Of a DNA stretch of 7,362 nucleotides, positions 7,098-7,362 are shown in pieces. Every line of letters starts with the position of its first letter. The first letter of the stretch is position 1. This DNA comes from Pseudomonadota bacterium (GTDB lineage: Bacteria > Pseudomonadota > Alphaproteobacteria > UBA8366 > JADFVY01). The position numbers were made by a program, and so were the translations under genes. The notes beneath the pieces were generated by a model that did not search any database, was not told the DNA's origin, and was given only the letters and a program-made list of their open reading frames with translations. The DNA is taken from contig DAOVHN010000119.1 of assembly GCA_030671915.1 (NCBI GenBank), positions 1 through 7,362 of the forward strand, written 5' to 3'.

Positions 7098-7125
7098 TTG
7101 AATAGTCCGATTATATGATGATAAC
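7098..7125 (+). promoter_or_regulatory. Weak candidate promoter for the SDR gene
   Basis: TTGAAT (7098-7103) and GATAAC (7120-7125) are spaced by 16 bp on the plus strand, about 50 bp before the SDR ribosome site. The pair overlaps the minus-strand TATAAT, so the two promoters would be mutually exclusive. Support is consensus matching only. Confidence 0.2.
7110..7115 (-). promoter_or_regulatory. Candidate -10 element for the class II enzyme gene
   Basis: TATAAT, a perfect consensus match, reads on the minus strand in the AT-rich 141-bp divergent spacer. It lies about 55 bp before the ribosome site of the class II gene. No convincing -35 is found 16-18 bp upstream (TGCCGG), so it would be an activated or extended-type promoter, if one at all. 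Confidence 0.25.
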
Positions 7126-7172
7126 TCTTTTACCGGCATGCACGTCAAGCCAACCAATGCATTTGCCAAACA

Positions 7173-7178
7173 GGGAGG
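7173..7178 (+). promoter_or_regulatory. Shine-Dalgarno of the SDR gene
   Basis: GGGAGG lies 4 nt before the ATG at 7183, rather close but strong. It fixes the SDR start, which also agrees with the usual 10-15 residue distance from the start to the TGxxxGxG motif. Confidence 0.65.
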
Positions 7179-7182
7179 ACCA

Positions 7183-7362
7183 ATGAACCAGATCGACCTG
7201 ACGGGCCGCACGGCCGTCGTCACCGGTGGGGCGCAGGGTATCGGCCGCGCCATCGCCGAGCGGTTCCTGGATTCGGGAGCGGCCGTATGCCTGTGGGACC
7301 GTGACAGGGAACTTGTGGAACAGACGGCCGGCGAACTTTCCAGCCGCGGCAAAACCCATGCC
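7183..7362 (+). CDS. Short-chain dehydrogenase/reductase, N-terminal part
   Basis: The first 60 codons of a classical SDR run off the window. Residues 8-12 lead into the cofactor motif TGGAQGIG at 14-21, the TGxxxGxG pattern of the Rossmann fold, followed by helix RAIAERFLDSGA. Strand two ends in VCLWDRD with Asp39, an acidic residue at the site that usually selects NAD(H) over NADP(H). The start ATG is preceded by GGGAGG at 7173-7178, 4 nt away. It is the only plus-strand gene and faces away from the class II enzyme. In such loci SDRs oxidise the sugar itself or a 2-keto-3-deoxy acid (as in fucose and rhamnose oxidation). The catalytic Ser-Tyr-Lys residues lie beyond the window, so the substrate cannot be inferred. 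Confidence 0.93.
   Translation, partial: MNQIDLTGRTAVVTGGAQGIGRAIAERFLDSGAAVCLWDRDRELVEQTAGELSSRGKTHA

Noticed and set aside
6364..7101. Plus-strand open frame of 245 residues opposite the class II enzyme
   Set aside because: It mirrors the real gene, lacks motifs and runs into the divergent promoter region. The minus-strand gene has the metal ligands and a proper ribosome site.
7143..7148. Minus-strand TTGACG as the -35 partner of the TATAAT at 7115-7110
   Set aside because: The spacing is 27 bp, far outside the 16-18 bp range of sigma-70 promoters.
6909..7352. Minus-strand open frame of 147 residues across the divergent spacer and the SDR start
   Set aside because: It overlaps the N-terminus of the class II gene in another frame and is antisense to the SDR with its clear TGxxxGxG motif.
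1..7362. CRISPR arrays, tRNA/rRNA genes, insertion sequences, attachment sites, toxin-antitoxin or defence genes
   Set aside because: No spaced direct repeats, RNA-gene signatures, transposase motifs or terminal repeats were seen by eye, and nearly all sequence is accounted for by metabolic and transport genes.

Overview
The window is GC-rich, densely coded bacterial DNA, and G or C dominates third codon positions. Its gene content (a CUT2-type sugar ABC transporter, an IlvD/Edd-family aldonate dehydratase of the L-arabinonate/xylonate type, a DgoR-like GntR regulator, a class II aldolase-fold enzyme and an SDR) and gene order fit a catabolic sugar or sugar-acid locus of a proteobacterium. 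An alphaproteobacterium is most likely, but that is inferred from family resemblance recalled from memory, not from a search.

Layout. Almost everything is on the minus strand, so transcription runs from high to low coordinates. A GntR/FadR-family regulator (6223-5420) leads a tight gene string. It is followed after 15 bp by the dehydratase (5404-3671), after a 136-bp gap containing two perfect hairpins by the periplasmic sugar-binding protein (3534-2521), after 32 bp by the double-domain ATPase (2488-1007), by an overlapping permease (1010-48), and by the first 17 codons of a further overlapping gene (51-1) that runs off the window, probably a second permease. Upstream of the regulator, 86 bp away and also on the minus strand, is a class II aldolase/adducin-fold enzyme (7041-6310). 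A partial SDR dehydrogenase (7183 onward, plus strand) diverges from it across a 141-bp AT-rich spacer.

How it works together (inference). The binding protein, ATPase and one or two permeases import a sugar or aldonate. The SDR may oxidise the sugar or a later intermediate with NAD. The dehydratase turns an aldonate into a 2-keto-3-deoxy-aldonate, and the class II enzyme may cleave or otherwise process the product. The regulator probably represses its own operon, and perhaps the divergent promoter region, until the substrate or an aldonate is present. The actual substrate cannot be read from the sequence.

Novelty. I see no defence island, mobile element, CRISPR, RNA gene or clearly new system. 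The points most worth a second look are the substrate of this combination of enzymes, the questionable aldolase chemistry of the class II protein, the degenerate second ATP site, the structured 136-bp gap in front of the binding-protein gene, and an AT-rich element shared by the two regulatory gaps.
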